64,000 nt of DNA from Natronococcus pandeyae (lineage in GTDB: Archaea; Halobacteriota; Halobacteria; Halobacteriales; Natrialbaceae): NCBI RefSeq assembly GCF_008122205.1, contig NZ_PHNJ01000020.1, positions 1 to 64,000 of the forward strand, in the 5' to 3' direction. The notes beneath the pieces were generated by a model. That model was not told the origin of the DNA. It saw only the letters and a list, made by a program, of their open reading frames with translations, and made no database searches. The stretch's first letter is position 1. Every line of letters starts with the position of its first letter. Shown here piece by piece: positions 1 to 9,180 of the stretch. The translations under genes were made by a program, and so were the position numbers.

Positions 1-206
1 AAGCGACCGACGAGATCGCCGAGTACGTCTGCCGGCCCCACGAGGGGACGATGCGCGGCACGATCGAGATCGAAGAAGACGACGAAGAGGAAGATGACGA
101 GGAGGAGGTGGATGATGAAGAGGAAGAGCCGGACGAGGAAGACGACGAAGAGAACGACGAAGAAGAACCGGACGAAGAGGAAGACGACGAAGAAAACGAC
201 GAGTAG
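1..206 (+). CDS. Halocyanin-like cupredoxin protein, C-terminal part
   Basis: This is the 3' end of a gene that begins before the window; 67 residues are visible, read from base 3 to a TAG at 204-206. The visible part holds YVCRPHEGTM followed by RGTIEIE, the Cys-x2-His-x4-Met copper loop and last beta strand of a type I blue copper domain, as in halocyanins that carry electrons at the outer face of the membrane. After that strand comes a tail of about 45 residues made almost only of Glu and Asp with a few Pro, Asn and Val. Such a long acidic tail is unusual even for a halophile. The N-terminus, and so any lipoprotein signal, cannot be seen. Confidence 0.75.
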   Translation, partial: ATDEIAEYVCRPHEGTMRGTIEIEEDDEEEDDEEEVDDEEEEPDEEDDEENDEEEPDEEEDDEENDE

Positions 207-369
207 GCGAACCGCGCAGCGGTATCGAGAGTCGAACGAGCGATTGGGGGGTCGATACGCGCGGCCGTGCCCTCGGTCGTGCTATTCTGCCCGGACCTTC
301 GGCCGGTCGGCCTCGCCGACGGCCACCGTCGCGACGAGACGCCTCCGCAAGAGCCGTGCGGACGGGTGA

Positions 370-2112
370 TCAGGGGTGAGCGTAGTATACGACGAGTTCG
401 TCGTCGCTCGAGTCGTCCGCAACTCCGGATGGGACGTGATCGATTCGTGCGAAGCCGACGCGCACGAACTGGACCATCTCGTCGGTCGCGAGTTCGGCGA
501 CGCCGGGTTCGGCGCGTCCGGTGACGTCACCCTCCATCGTCCGCATCCGGACGGGGACGCTCTCGCGGGCCGGGGCCCAGTGGACGACGTCGACGTCGCC
601 CTCGCGAACGACCTCGATATCCTCGCCGGTGTACTGGAGGGTGTCGCGGGTGTACTGGAAACAGCCCAGACCCTTGAGCCAGACACGCTCCTCGCGCTGG
701 GGGAGGTCGTCGGACTCGAGGAGGACGGCGTCGCCGACGGGGATCTTTCGGACGCCGCGGTCCTCGTGGTTGGGGTGCAGTTGCGGGTTCGCCTCGTCCG
801 GCGGACTGCCGCCGAGCGGGACCTCGTTCCCGTCGCGGACGAGGAATCGACGGTCGGTCTCCTCGTCGATCAGTTCGCGGTTGTTGGCGTAGATCGTACT
901 CATCGCGAGGTCGACGTCGCTGGTCGAGGTACCGAGGCCGATCATCGCGTCGACGATCGCCTCGCCGCGGATGCCGCGTCGGCGGAGGCTCTTGAGCGTC
1001 GGCGCTCGCGGGTCGTCCCAGCCGTCGAGTTCGCCGTCCTCGATCAGTTCGCTCAGCGTCGAGGTACTCATCTTCACGTCGTAGGCGTCGATCTGGACGT
1101 GCCCCCAGTGGACGACCTCGGGGTACTCCCAGCCGAAGTAGTCGTAGAGAAAGCCCTGACGCTTCGCCGAGTCCTGGAGGTCGATCCCCCGGATGATGTG
1201 TGTGATACCGATGATGTGGTCGTCGATCGCCGACTGAAAGTCGAGCATCGGCCAGCAGCGGTACTCTTCGGCCTCCTCGCGGGGGTGGGGCGTATCGATC
1301 ATCCGGAACGCGACCCAGTCTCGGAGTGCGGGGTTCTTGTGCTCGATGTCGGTCTTGATCCGCAACACCATCTCACCGCTGTCGTAGACGCCGCCGATCA
1401 TGTCCTCGAACTCGCTGAGAACCGTCTCGGCGTCTTTGTCCCGGTGCGGGCAGGCCTCCCCGCTGTTCTTGAGTTCGGAGAACTCCTCGCCGGAGCACGA
1501 GCAGGTGTAGGCCCCGCCCATGTCGATCAGCTTCCGGGCGTGGTCGTAGTAGATGTCGAGGCGATCGCTCGCTTTGAACGTCGCGTCGGGCTCGAAGCCG
1601 AGGTAGTCCAGGTCCTCGAGGATCGCGTCGTACGCCTCGAGGTCGGGCCGTTTCGTCTCGGGATCGGTGTCGTCGAACCGGACGCAGAACCAGCCATCGT
1701 ACCGTTGCTTGTAGGTGCCGATGACCGCCGGCATCCGGGCGTGACCGACGTGCCACGGGCCGTTCGGGTTCGGCGCACAGCGCATCCGGATCTCGTCGTG
1801 GTCGTCGGCGCGCGGGAGATCCGGCAGGTCGTGTTCGTCCGCCTCGTCCTCCGCTTCGATCTCGGCGAGCTCCTCGGGTGCGAGTTCCTCGAGTCGGGCG
1901 CGCTTCTCGTCGTATTCGAGGTCGTTGACCCGACCGATGACGCCGCCGATGAGGCCCGGCACCGCGTCGGCGTGCTCGCGGAACTCGGGGTTATCACCCA
2001 TTAGCGGCCCCATCACGGCGCCGACGTCGGCGTCGCTCTCGTGTTTCACTGCGTTCAGCAGGGCGTGTTTCTCCGCCTCGCGTTCGACGCGCTCGCGTAG
2101 ATCGTCGTCCAT
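370..2112 (-). CDS. gltX: Glutamate--tRNA ligase, archaeal type
   Basis: It charges tRNA-Glu, and in archaea of this type probably also tRNA-Gln for later amidation. The 580-residue length fits archaeal GluRS. After an N-terminal archaeal extension, the class I signature reads PNPNGPWHVGHARM (HIGH-like site at about 121-124). The second signature at about 347-351 is KMSTS rather than KMSKS. Cys204, Cys206, Cys221 and His223 look like a zinc site. The C-terminal half is the beta-barrel anticodon-binding region of the archaeal/eukaryotic branch. The ATG at 2112 follows a weak T-rich box about 35 nt upstream. It lies downstream of idsA on the same strand, but a plus-strand transporter gene separates them. 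Confidence 0.95.
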   Translation of the reverse strand: MDDDLRERVEREAEKHALLNAVKHESDADVGAVMGPLMGDNPEFREHADAVPGLIGGVIGRVNDLEYDEKRARLEELAPEELAEIEAEDEADEHDLPDLPRADDHDEIRMRCAPNPNGPWHVGHARMPAVIGTYKQRYDGWFCVRFDDTDPETKRPDLEAYDAILEDLDYLGFEPDATFKASDRLDIYYDHARKLIDMGGAYTCSCSGEEFSELKNSGEACPHRDKDAETVLSEFEDMIGGVYDSGEMVLRIKTDIEHKNPALRDWVAFRMIDTPHPREEAEEYRCWPMLDFQSAIDDHIIGITHIIRGIDLQDSAKRQGFLYDYFGWEYPEVVHWGHVQIDAYDVKMSTSTLSELIEDGELDGWDDPRAPTLKSLRRRGIRGEAIVDAMIGLGTSTSDVDLAMSTIYANNRELIDEETDRRFLVRDGNEVPLGGSPPDEANPQLHPNHEDRGVRKIPVGDAVLLESDDLPQREERVWLKGLGCFQYTRDTLQYTGEDIEVVREGDVDVVHWAPARESVPVRMRTMEGDVTGRAEPGVAELATDEMVQFVRVGFARIDHVPSGVADDSSDDELVVYYAHP

Positions 2113-2273
2113 TACCGTGAGGTATTCGCCGCCGTCTCAAAACCGCAGCGGTGTCAGTCGGCCGCCGACGTCGCTCTCGCCGCAGCCGTCCTCGTTTCGG
2201 ACCCGCGCCGAGACGATTTCCCTTTCAACTGCGCGATATACGCTCTTTGCGGAGTGCGTAATACTGATGCGCT

Positions 2274-3311
2274 ATGGCCGAACCAACCCGGGGGCTTACC
2301 GAACAGTCCGCGCTCGGAATCGTCGCGATGGCGAGTGGGATTCTCGCCGTGTTGCTCGTACTACCGTACCTGCAGTACGTCCTGCTCGCCGTGGTGCTGG
2401 CGTACGTACTCGGCCCGCTCCAGACCGCACTCGAGCGGGTTCTAAGTCCGACCGCATCGGCGCTATCGCTCATCGCAGGCTCGTTTCTCGTGCTCGTTCT
2501 CCCGGTGATCTACGTCCTCGTCGTCGCGCTCCGACAGGCATCGGAGCTTACGACGATCGTTCAACAGCAGGGGTTGAGTCCGACGGCGATCCAGCAACAG
2601 CTCCAGGGCTTCGGCTATCAGATCGACCCTGGCGACGCGCTCGCGGCGTACGAGGCGAACCAGGCCCAGGTCGACAACGGGCTTCACGGCGTGGTTACCG
2701 GAACGCTCGAGTTCGTCAGCGGCATCCCCGCAATCGCGTTCGGCCTTACGGTGACGATGTTCGTCCTCTTCGGTCTGCTTCGCGACGGCGATCGCCTGGT
2801 CTCCTGGCTCCAGACCGTGGTTCCCATCAGCGACGACGCAAAGACCGAACTGTTCGCCGAACTCGACCGGCTCATGTGGGCGTCGGTTGTCGGGAACGTG
2901 ATCGTCTCGGCCATCCAGGCGGTACTGCTCGGGATCGGCCTCTGGATACTCGAGGTGCCGGGTGTCGTCTTGCTCACGGTCGTGACGTTCGTGCTCGCGT
3001 TGCTTCCGCTGGTCGGCGCGTTCGGGGTCTGGGTTCCGGTCTCGATCTACCTCGTCGCCGTCGGCCGACCGCTGGCGGCCCTGGGACTGGTCGGGTACGG
3101 CACGCTCGTCAGCGCCTCGGACATGTACCTCCGGCCGGCCGTTATCGGGAAGAGCGGTGCACTCAGTGCCGCAGTAATCGTCGTCGGTATCTTCGGCGGC
3201 GTCGCGATGTTCGGTGCCGTCGGACTGTTCGTCGGGCCCGTAATCCTCGGTGCAGCCAAGATCGCGTTCGATCTCTTCAGCCGGGAGTGGCACGGATCGG
3301 CGGCGACGTGA
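2274..3311 (+). CDS. AI-2E family transporter (PerM/TqsA-like membrane protein)
   Basis: A 345-residue integral membrane protein of the AI-2E/PerM exporter family. Hydrophobic segments lie near residues 15-60 and 65-85, then a hydrophilic Gln-rich stretch at about 90-150, then four or five helices to the C-terminus, which matches the family layout. The family includes autoinducer-2 exporters and Na+/H+ antiporter-like members, so the substrate cannot be assigned. The gene stands alone on the plus strand between minus-strand idsA and gltX, with a possible TATA sequence at 2235-2240. A run of five T at 3368-3372 after the stop could end the transcript. Confidence 0.85.
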   Translation: MAEPTRGLTEQSALGIVAMASGILAVLLVLPYLQYVLLAVVLAYVLGPLQTALERVLSPTASALSLIAGSFLVLVLPVIYVLVVALRQASELTTIVQQQGLSPTAIQQQLQGFGYQIDPGDALAAYEANQAQVDNGLHGVVTGTLEFVSGIPAIAFGLTVTMFVLFGLLRDGDRLVSWLQTVVPISDDAKTELFAELDRLMWASVVGNVIVSAIQAVLLGIGLWILEVPGVVLLTVVTFVLALLPLVGAFGVWVPVSIYLVAVGRPLAALGLVGYGTLVSASDMYLRPAVIGKSGALSAAVIVVGIFGGVAMFGAVGLFVGPVILGAAKIAFDLFSREWHGSAAT

Positions 3312-3491
3312 GGTGCGTCGGTACACGAACTGATCCGTGAGAGCCGGTCCCTCTCTCGAGGAGCCGCTTTTTCCCCTCCTGAACGGCCGTCGCAGAACCG
3401 GGTGACCGACGGGCTGGAAACGAGAGCGAGGTGATCTGGCTCTCGCTCGACGCTCTCGAGATTCACCTCGAAAACCGACCGTCGCGGGCGG

Positions 3492-4574
3492 TCAGTAGCC
3501 GCGCTCGATCAGGTAGTCCGCGATGTCACACAGCAACTCGCGAGCCTCGTTGTCCGGCAGCACCTCGAGTCGACCTTTCCCCTGGTCGACGAGGTCGCGG
3601 GCCGTCTCGTTCGCGTAGGAGATCGATCCGACCGCCTCGAGTTCGGCGACGGCGGCGTCGATCTCGGCCTCCGTCACGGCGTCGACGTCTTCCGTGTCGA
3701 CCAGGTCTTCGATCTCGAGGCCCTGATCGCGGGCGTGGACCGTGATCAGCGTCTGCTTGTTCTCGACGAGGTCGCTCCCGCGCTGTTTGCCGAGTTCCTC
3801 GCTCGGAACGGTCAGATCGAGCACGTCGTCGTGGATCTGAAACGCCCGTCCGATGTCGAGGCCGTAGCCGTACAGCGCGTCGATCGTTTCCTTGTCGGCG
3901 CCCTGCAAGATCGCTGGCAGGCACGCCGACGCGGCGTAGAGAACGGCCGTCTTCTGTTCGACCATCTCGAGATACTCCTCGGGAGTGACGTCGTTCCGTT
4001 CTTCGAAGTCGACGTCGAGCGACTGCCCCTCGCAGATCTTCGTACACGTCGTCGCGAGGATCTCGAGCGCGTCGACCGTCCGATCCGGCTTCGCGCCCGT
4101 CTCGAGCATGATCTCGAACGCCTTCGAGTAGAGCGTGTCGCCGGCCAGAATGGCTGTCTCGAGGTCGTACTCCATGTGGACGGCCGGGACGCCGCGACGG
4201 AGGTCGTCGTCGTCCATGATGTCGTCGTGGATCAGCGTGAACGACTGGATGACCTCGACGCTGACGGCGGCGGCCATCGCGTCGATCGTCTCTGGCGCTC
4301 GCGGCTGGCCGCTCGCGTCGACCGTCGGGAACTCCCGATACCCCTGCGAGAGTGGGTCGACGTCGGCGAGGGCCTCCGCGGTCGTCAGCAGGACAGTCGG
4401 GCGGAGTCGCTTGCCGCCTGCGTCGAGCAGGTATCGCGATGCCTCGTAGAGTCGTTCGGGGCGCTGGATCGGAAGCTCCTCCGGAAGCGCCTCGTTGACT
4501 AATTCGCGGCGCTTTCCGACTGCCTCGAGTACCGCCTCCTCACGTGCCTCGGGGCTCGTCATATCACTCGACAA
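3492..4574 (-). CDS. idsA: Geranylgeranyl diphosphate synthase (short-chain trans-prenyltransferase)
   Basis: It condenses IPP with allylic diphosphates to give C15/C20 chains, the precursors of archaeal ether lipids. The first aspartate motif HDDIMD is at about 117-121 and the second, HDDVLD, at about 249-253. Phe112 sits five residues before the first motif, the position where archaeal type I GGPP synthases carry a bulky residue that sets chain length. The 360-residue length is normal. The gene starts inside the last codons of the RNase J gene (4564-4574 overlap), so the two are probably translated from one message. Whether the main product is C15 or C20 is an inference. Confidence 0.92.
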   Translation of the reverse strand: MSSDMTSPEAREEAVLEAVGKRRELVNEALPEELPIQRPERLYEASRYLLDAGGKRLRPTVLLTTAEALADVDPLSQGYREFPTVDASGQPRAPETIDAMAAAVSVEVIQSFTLIHDDIMDDDDLRRGVPAVHMEYDLETAILAGDTLYSKAFEIMLETGAKPDRTVDALEILATTCTKICEGQSLDVDFEERNDVTPEEYLEMVEQKTAVLYAASACLPAILQGADKETIDALYGYGLDIGRAFQIHDDVLDLTVPSEELGKQRGSDLVENKQTLITVHARDQGLEIEDLVDTEDVDAVTEAEIDAAVAELEAVGSISYANETARDLVDQGKGRLEVLPDNEARELLCDIADYLIERGY

Positions 4575-5916
4575 GCTGGATGAGATTACCGTTGCGCGTT
4601 ACGTGCAGGTCGCGTCCCATCTTGTACCCCTCGCTCTCACAGAGGTCGACGTAGCTGGAGAAGCCCTTCAGGTTCTGGTGTGCAGGGATGATGTTCTGGG
4701 GCTGGAGCGCGTCGAGCATCTCGTAGTGGCCCTCCTGGTTCAGGTGGCCCGAAACGTGGATGTCGTCGTAGATGCGGGCGCCCTGCATGCCCAGCAGCTT
4801 CTCGGCCTGGTAGCGCTGGCCCTCGTTGGTCGGCTCCGGAATGACTCGCGCAGAGAAGACGACCTTGTCACCGTCGTCGAGTTCGTACGGCGTCTCGCCG
4901 CGAGCCATCCGGGTGAGCATCGCGCGCGGTTCGCCCTGGTGGCCCGTCACGACGGGCAGGAAGTTCTCCTTGCCCTCGTTCATGATCCGTTTGAACGTGC
5001 GGTCGACGGACTTGCGGTGGCCGAACATCCCCAGATCGGTGGGAAAGTCGACGAAGTCGAGGCGCTCGGCGGTGCCGGAGTACTTCTCCATCGAGCGGCC
5101 GAGCAGAACCGGCTGACGGCCGATGTCGTCGGCGAACTCGACGAGACTCTTTACGCGGGCGATGTGTGAGGAGAAAGTGGTGGCGACGATGCCGCCGTCG
5201 TAGTCCTCCATGCTGTAGAGGACGTCCCGGAGGTGTTCGCGGGCGACGTTCTCGCTCGGCGTCCGCCCCTTCTTGTTCGCGTTCGTACAGTCCTCGATGT
5301 AACAGAGGACGCCGTTGCCCTCACGGCCGATCTCGCGGAATCGCTCCATGTCGATCGGGTCGCCGATGACTGGCGTGTGGTCCATGCGCTTGTCCAGCCC
5401 GTAGACGACCGCACCCTCGGGCGTGTGAAGCACCGGGTTGATGGCGTCGATGATCGAGTGGGTGACGTTGACGAACTCGAGTTCGACCTCGCCGGAGTCG
5501 CCGATCGACATCGTCTCGCCGGCGTCCATCTTGATCAGGTCGTTCTCGACGCCGAACTTCTGTTCGCCCTCGATCTGCTGTTTGACGAGTTCGATCGTGA
5601 ACGGCGTCGCGACGACCGGCGCGTTGTACCGGTGGGCCAGCTTCGAGATGGCGCCGATGTGATCCAGGTGACCGTGGGTCGGCACGATGGCCTTCACGTC
5701 GCCCTCGAGGTCGGACATGACTCGGTCGTCCGGAATCGCGCCCATGTCGATCAGATCGAGACTGTGCATCCGCTCGGTTTCGACGTTGTCGTGGATGAGA
5801 ACCTGTGAGAGGTTCAGCCCCATGTCGAAGATAACGACGTCGTCTCCGGCGCGAACGGCAGTCATCTGCCGTCCGACTTCCTCGTAACCGCCAATCGTTG
5901 CAATTTCTATTTCCAT
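4564..5916 (-). CDS. rnj: Ribonuclease J (beta-CASP metallo-beta-lactamase nuclease)
   Basis: An archaeal RNase J, a 5'-to-3' exoribonuclease that acts in RNA decay. The metal-binding motif HGHLDH is at about 81-86, followed by a beta-CASP domain and a C-terminal histidine motif region ([17 protein letters not shown]). I chose the ATG at 5916 (product [10 protein letters not shown], 450 residues) because conserved sequence begins there; an ATG four codons upstream at 5928 is also open. It overlaps idsA by 11 nt downstream. Upstream there is no gene on this strand for almost 3 kb, and the likely leader contains a strongly folded element described separately. Confidence 0.93.
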   Translation of the reverse strand: MEIEIATIGGYEEVGRQMTAVRAGDDVVIFDMGLNLSQVLIHDNVETERMHSLDLIDMGAIPDDRVMSDLEGDVKAIVPTHGHLDHIGAISKLAHRYNAPVVATPFTIELVKQQIEGEQKFGVENDLIKMDAGETMSIGDSGEVELEFVNVTHSIIDAINPVLHTPEGAVVYGLDKRMDHTPVIGDPIDMERFREIGREGNGVLCYIEDCTNANKKGRTPSENVAREHLRDVLYSMEDYDGGIVATTFSSHIARVKSLVEFADDIGRQPVLLGRSMEKYSGTAERLDFVDFPTDLGMFGHRKSVDRTFKRIMNEGKENFLPVVTGHQGEPRAMLTRMARGETPYELDDGDKVVFSARVIPEPTNEGQRYQAEKLLGMQGARIYDDIHVSGHLNQEGHYEMLDALQPQNIIPAHQNLKGFSSYVDLCESEGYKMGRDLHVTRNGNLIQLVE

Positions 5917-6019
5917 GATTGCTAGCACTGAAAGCCGCGTTGTGGACTCTCACTGAAACGGTCCGCGGACTCCCGGTTGTGCGGCCCCGGCGTCTTACAG
6001 CGCGTCGGCCATCCCGCTA

Positions 6020-6080
6020 TGCGTTCGCGGTGGAGTACACCATCGAACGGGCCACAGCGATGCTGTGGCCCGCGAACGCA
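6020..6080 (-). promoter_or_regulatory. Three-way-junction RNA fold in the probable RNase J 5' leader
   Basis: An outer stem pairs TGCGTTCGC (6020-6028) with GCGAACGCA (6072-6080). Inside it are two hairpins: GGTG-gagta-CACC (about 6029-6041) and a perfect 10-bp stem, GGGCCACAGC (6049-6058) with GCTGTGGCCC (6062-6071), closed by three bases. The fold lies 104-164 nt before the RNase J start on the minus strand. It is just downstream of a TATA-like box, so it would be transcribed as part of the leader. The strand is inferred from that box; the pairing exists on both strands. It could instead be a small non-coding RNA. Confidence 0.5.
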
Positions 6081-6121
6081 CTTGCCCGCGGGTTCGTTGA
6101 TCCTCCCTACACGCTCAGGTG

Positions 6122-6129
6122 TTAAAAAC
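6122..6129 (-). promoter_or_regulatory. Candidate TATA box for RNase J-idsA transcript
   Basis: The minus strand reads TTTTTAAC here. A start site about 25 nt downstream would fall near 6098. That would give a leader of about 180 nt before the RNase J ATG, long for a haloarchaeal message and containing the fold at 6020-6080. Confidence 0.4.
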
Positions 6130-6301
6130 GCAGTGGGTTGATTTCCCCCCACACGTCGCGAAAGATCGCTCCGATTGGAAACTACACATTTACTCCCTTT
6201 ATGCCGAAATTATTGCCTGATTTTTAATTTAGACGGAGTAAACAGCACACTCGAGTCCGGAATAACAAGACTTCTTACCCTTCACTGGAAACGGCCAGCT
6301 A

Positions 6302-8602
6302 ATGGCGAAGGATCTCGAGCGCGACCTTGGGCTGTTTGCCGTGATCGCGATCAGTATGGGTGCGATGATCGGCAGCGGCATCTTCATTCTACCGGGGATC
6401 GCGATGGCCGAGGCGGGCCCCGCAGTTATTCTCGCGTTCGTCATCGCGGCGATTCTGGTCGTCCCCGCCGCACTCAGCATCGCCGAACTGGGGACGGCGA
6501 TGCCGGAAGCCGGCGGGGACTACGTCTTCATCGAACGGGGACTCGGGCCGTCGTTCGGGACGATTGCGGGCCTCGGGACCTGGCTCATGCTCATGCTGAA
6601 GGGGTCGCTAGCGCTGTACGGCGGAATGTTCTACATCAACTTCATCTACGAACTGCCGACCTGGAGTCTCGCGCTTCCCGGAGTCGGAATGGCGCTTCCA
6701 ATTCCCGGCGTTCGGGCGCTGGGGATCACCTTCGCGCTCGTCCTCATCGCCGTCAACCTGGTCGGGGTCAAACAGACCGGTGGGCTCCAGTTGATCATGG
6801 TCATCGTCATGCTCGTGATCCTCTCCGGGTTCGTCGCCGGTTCGATCGTCCAGGTCGAGGGGGCGAACTTCGACGGCTTCTTCGACGAAGGGCTGGACGG
6901 CATCCTCACCGCGACCGCGCTCGTGCTGGTCTCCTACGCGGGGGTCACCAAGGTCGCCGCCGTCGCCGAGGAGATCGAGAATCCGGGCCGGAACCTTCCG
7001 CTCGGGCTCTTGCTCTCGCTCGTCGTCACGGCATTTCTCTACGCGCTGCTCGTCTTCGTGCTCGTCGGCGTGATGGAGGGCGACCAGTTGGCAGACTCGG
7101 AGGAGCCGATGGCGCTCGCGACGGACCTGCTCTTCGGCGGTCTGACGCTCGGCGGCCTCCCCGTCGGATTCCTGGCGGTCGCCACGATCATCCTCGCGGC
7201 CCTGCTGGCGCTGGTCAGCACCGCCAACGCGGGGATCCTGACCGCGTCGCGGTATCCGCTCGCGCTCAGCCGGGACGACCTCTTCCTGGACAAGTTCGAG
7301 TACATCCATCCGCGGTTCAACACCCCGTTCGTCGCCATCCTCTCGACCGGTGCGATCATCATCTTCATCGTCGCGACCCAGAACGTCGACGAGATCGCGA
7401 AGATGGCCGGCGCGTTCCAGATCCTCGTCTACATCCTCGTCTGCGGTGCCCTGATCGCCTTCCGCGAGCGCGACCTCGAGTGGTACGATCCCGACTTCCT
7501 GACGCCGGGCTACCCCTGGGTGCAGCTGTTCGGGATCGTCTCGGGGATCTTCATCATCACCCAGATGGATCCCCAGGAGATCGTCGGCTCGGTCGGCCTC
7601 GTGATCCTCGGCTTCATCTGGTTCAAGCTCTACGCCGAGAAGCGGGTCGAACGCGAGGGCGTCGCGAAAGGACTCGCCCGCCGGGAGGCCGGCCGGCAGT
7701 TCGTCCGCGATACGGAAGAGCAACTCGAGCAGGAGGACCGCTACGAGGTTCTCATCCCGATTCGCCAGGACGTCACCCGCGAACAGGAGGACGCGTTGAT
7801 CCAGATGGCCGCACCGATCGTCCGCCGCCGGGGCGGGCGCATCCGGGTCGTCAGGTTCGACGAGGTGCCCGATCAGGTGCCCCTCGACACCGCGGCCGAA
7901 GAGCTCTCCGAGGCCGAGGTCGAGTTCGAGGAGCGAACCGACGAACTCGTCCGCTATCTCGAGGTTCCCGTCGAGGTCGGCGAGATCGTCAGCCACGACA
8001 CGCGCCACGCGGTCGTCAACTTCGCCGAGCGCACCGGTTCGGACCTCGTGTTGGCTCGACAGGAGGCGACGAGCCGACTCGGGACCCTGTTCGGACGGGA
8101 CACCGACTGGATCATGGAGCACGCGCCCTGTGACGTCGTCTTCGTCCAGCACGAACAGCGCGGAAACGTCGACGAGATCGCCGTCGTCACCGACCGCAGT
8201 CCGTTCAACGACCCGCTCAAGGTCGAACTCGCGGACGCGATGGCGGATACCCTCGGCGCGTCCGTCCGGTTCCTCTTCGCCGTCTCCGAAGACGCGCCCG
8301 ACGAACTGCTCGAGACGATCGAGGAGTACCACGACGATCTCGACGACCTCTGTACCGTCCCCGTCGAGTCGACGATCGTCCGCACGAACGACGAGATCGA
8401 GGATCTCTCGCGGGAACTCGAGTCGTCCGATCTGGTCATGCTGAGCACGGTCACGCACCGTCGGCTGCCCGACCTGGTCATCGAGCAGCGCTCCGATCGA
8501 CTCGCCGCGGCGATCGAACAGCCCGTGTTGCTGGTCCACTCGAAGGAGACGCGTCGGGGGTCGTTCCTGCGGCCGATCCTCGACCGCCTGCTGTTCGACT
8601 GA
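6302..8602 (+). CDS. APC-family amino acid permease with two C-terminal universal stress protein domains
   Basis: A 766-residue amino acid/polyamine/organocation carrier. The N-terminal 450 residues hold about 12 membrane helices and open with the family signature GAMIGSGIFILPG. After a basic junction there are two cytoplasmic alpha/beta domains (about 475-610 and 615-755) that resemble UspA; the first follows YEVLIPIRQDV. This permease-Usp-Usp architecture is common in haloarchaeal Cat-type transporters, where the Usp part is thought to bind nucleotide and adjust transport. The start ATG at 6302 is preceded by AT-rich DNA at 6218-6232. It lies between ipk and RNase J on the opposite strand. 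The substrate is not known. Confidence 0.88.
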   Translation: MAKDLERDLGLFAVIAISMGAMIGSGIFILPGIAMAEAGPAVILAFVIAAILVVPAALSIAELGTAMPEAGGDYVFIERGLGPSFGTIAGLGTWLMLMLKGSLALYGGMFYINFIYELPTWSLALPGVGMALPIPGVRALGITFALVLIAVNLVGVKQTGGLQLIMVIVMLVILSGFVAGSIVQVEGANFDGFFDEGLDGILTATALVLVSYAGVTKVAAVAEEIENPGRNLPLGLLLSLVVTAFLYALLVFVLVGVMEGDQLADSEEPMALATDLLFGGLTLGGLPVGFLAVATIILAALLALVSTANAGILTASRYPLALSRDDLFLDKFEYIHPRFNTPFVAILSTGAIIIFIVATQNVDEIAKMAGAFQILVYILVCGALIAFRERDLEWYDPDFLTPGYPWVQLFGIVSGIFIITQMDPQEIVGSVGLVILGFIWFKLYAEKRVEREGVAKGLARREAGRQFVRDTEEQLEQEDRYEVLIPIRQDVTREQEDALIQMAAPIVRRRGGRIRVVRFDEVPDQVPLDTAAEELSEAEVEFEERTDELVRYLEVPVEVGEIVSHDTRHAVVNFAERTGSDLVLARQEATSRLGTLFGRDTDWIMEHAPCDVVFVQHEQRGNVDEIAVVTDRSPFNDPLKVELADAMADTLGASVRFLFAVSEDAPDELLETIEEYHDDLDDLCTVPVESTIVRTNDEIEDLSRELESSDLVMLSTVTHRRLPDLVIEQRSDRLAAAIEQPVLLVHSKETRRGSFLRPILDRLLFD

Positions 8603-8824
8603 CGAATCTCGCGTCGCAGCGACTCACCACAGCGCTCACGTTCGGTTCTCGAGTTGTCCGTCGCTCCCGATCGAAACGCCACGTCTGTCGAAATTCGCTC
8701 CGAACGGCTCGGTTAAAGAGCACGTACTGCTGCTAGCGATTAGCCGGTCGCGTTCCGTCCCAACAAGCAAGAGAACGAGTACAGGGCCGCAACTACGCTC
8801 GGGCAGCGTTCTCAGTGGGTTCGT

Positions 8825-9025
8825 TCAGTCCGCTGGCTCCACGTTGTCCAGAATATCCGAATCCTCGTTCATGATACGAAGGTCAGCGTCCTCGCACGTA
8901 CAACACTCTCCCGTTCCGCTTCCGATCGGCCGTATCTCTCCGTCAGGATCGACACGCACTGCGGTAGCAGCCCCGCACTGTTCACAGATTGCTGCTGCCC
9001 GCGTCGTGTCACTTTCGTTGGCCAT
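8825..9025 (-). CDS. Small cysteine-rich (zinc-finger-like) protein
   Basis: A 66-residue acidic protein with Cys14-x2-Cys17 and a second cluster CCTC at 41-44. This pattern suggests a single zinc ribbon of the kind found in many small haloarchaeal proteins. It starts at the ATG at 9025. A T-rich box (TTTTAA on the minus strand) lies about 30 nt upstream and supports that start. It lies between the APC transporter and ipk. I do not recognise a specific function; DNA, RNA or protein binding are all possible. Confidence 0.65.
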   Translation of the reverse strand: MANESDTTRAAAICEQCGAATAVRVDPDGEIRPIGSGTGECCTCEDADLRIMNEDSDILDNVEPAD

Positions 9026-9180
9026 TCCAACTATATGTGTTGTAACAATCCGAGTTAAAACCCTCCCCCGGACAAATCAAGGCTTACCGCTCTACCTGAC
9101 AGTCGTTTGTGCGTCCGAGCAGTACGCTCCCTGAACCGGTCGTCGGGTACGGTCCGTTCTTCAGAGAGAGCGTTCCGCGA

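Noticed and set aside
376-2004. 542-codon plus-strand ORF opposite gltX
   Set aside because: It is the antisense shadow of a confident gene; Val/Arg/Asp-rich composition is the usual mirror of GC-rich codon use.
6608-8539. 643-codon minus-strand ORF opposite the APC permease
   Set aside because: It is an antisense shadow of a protein with clear domains and motifs.
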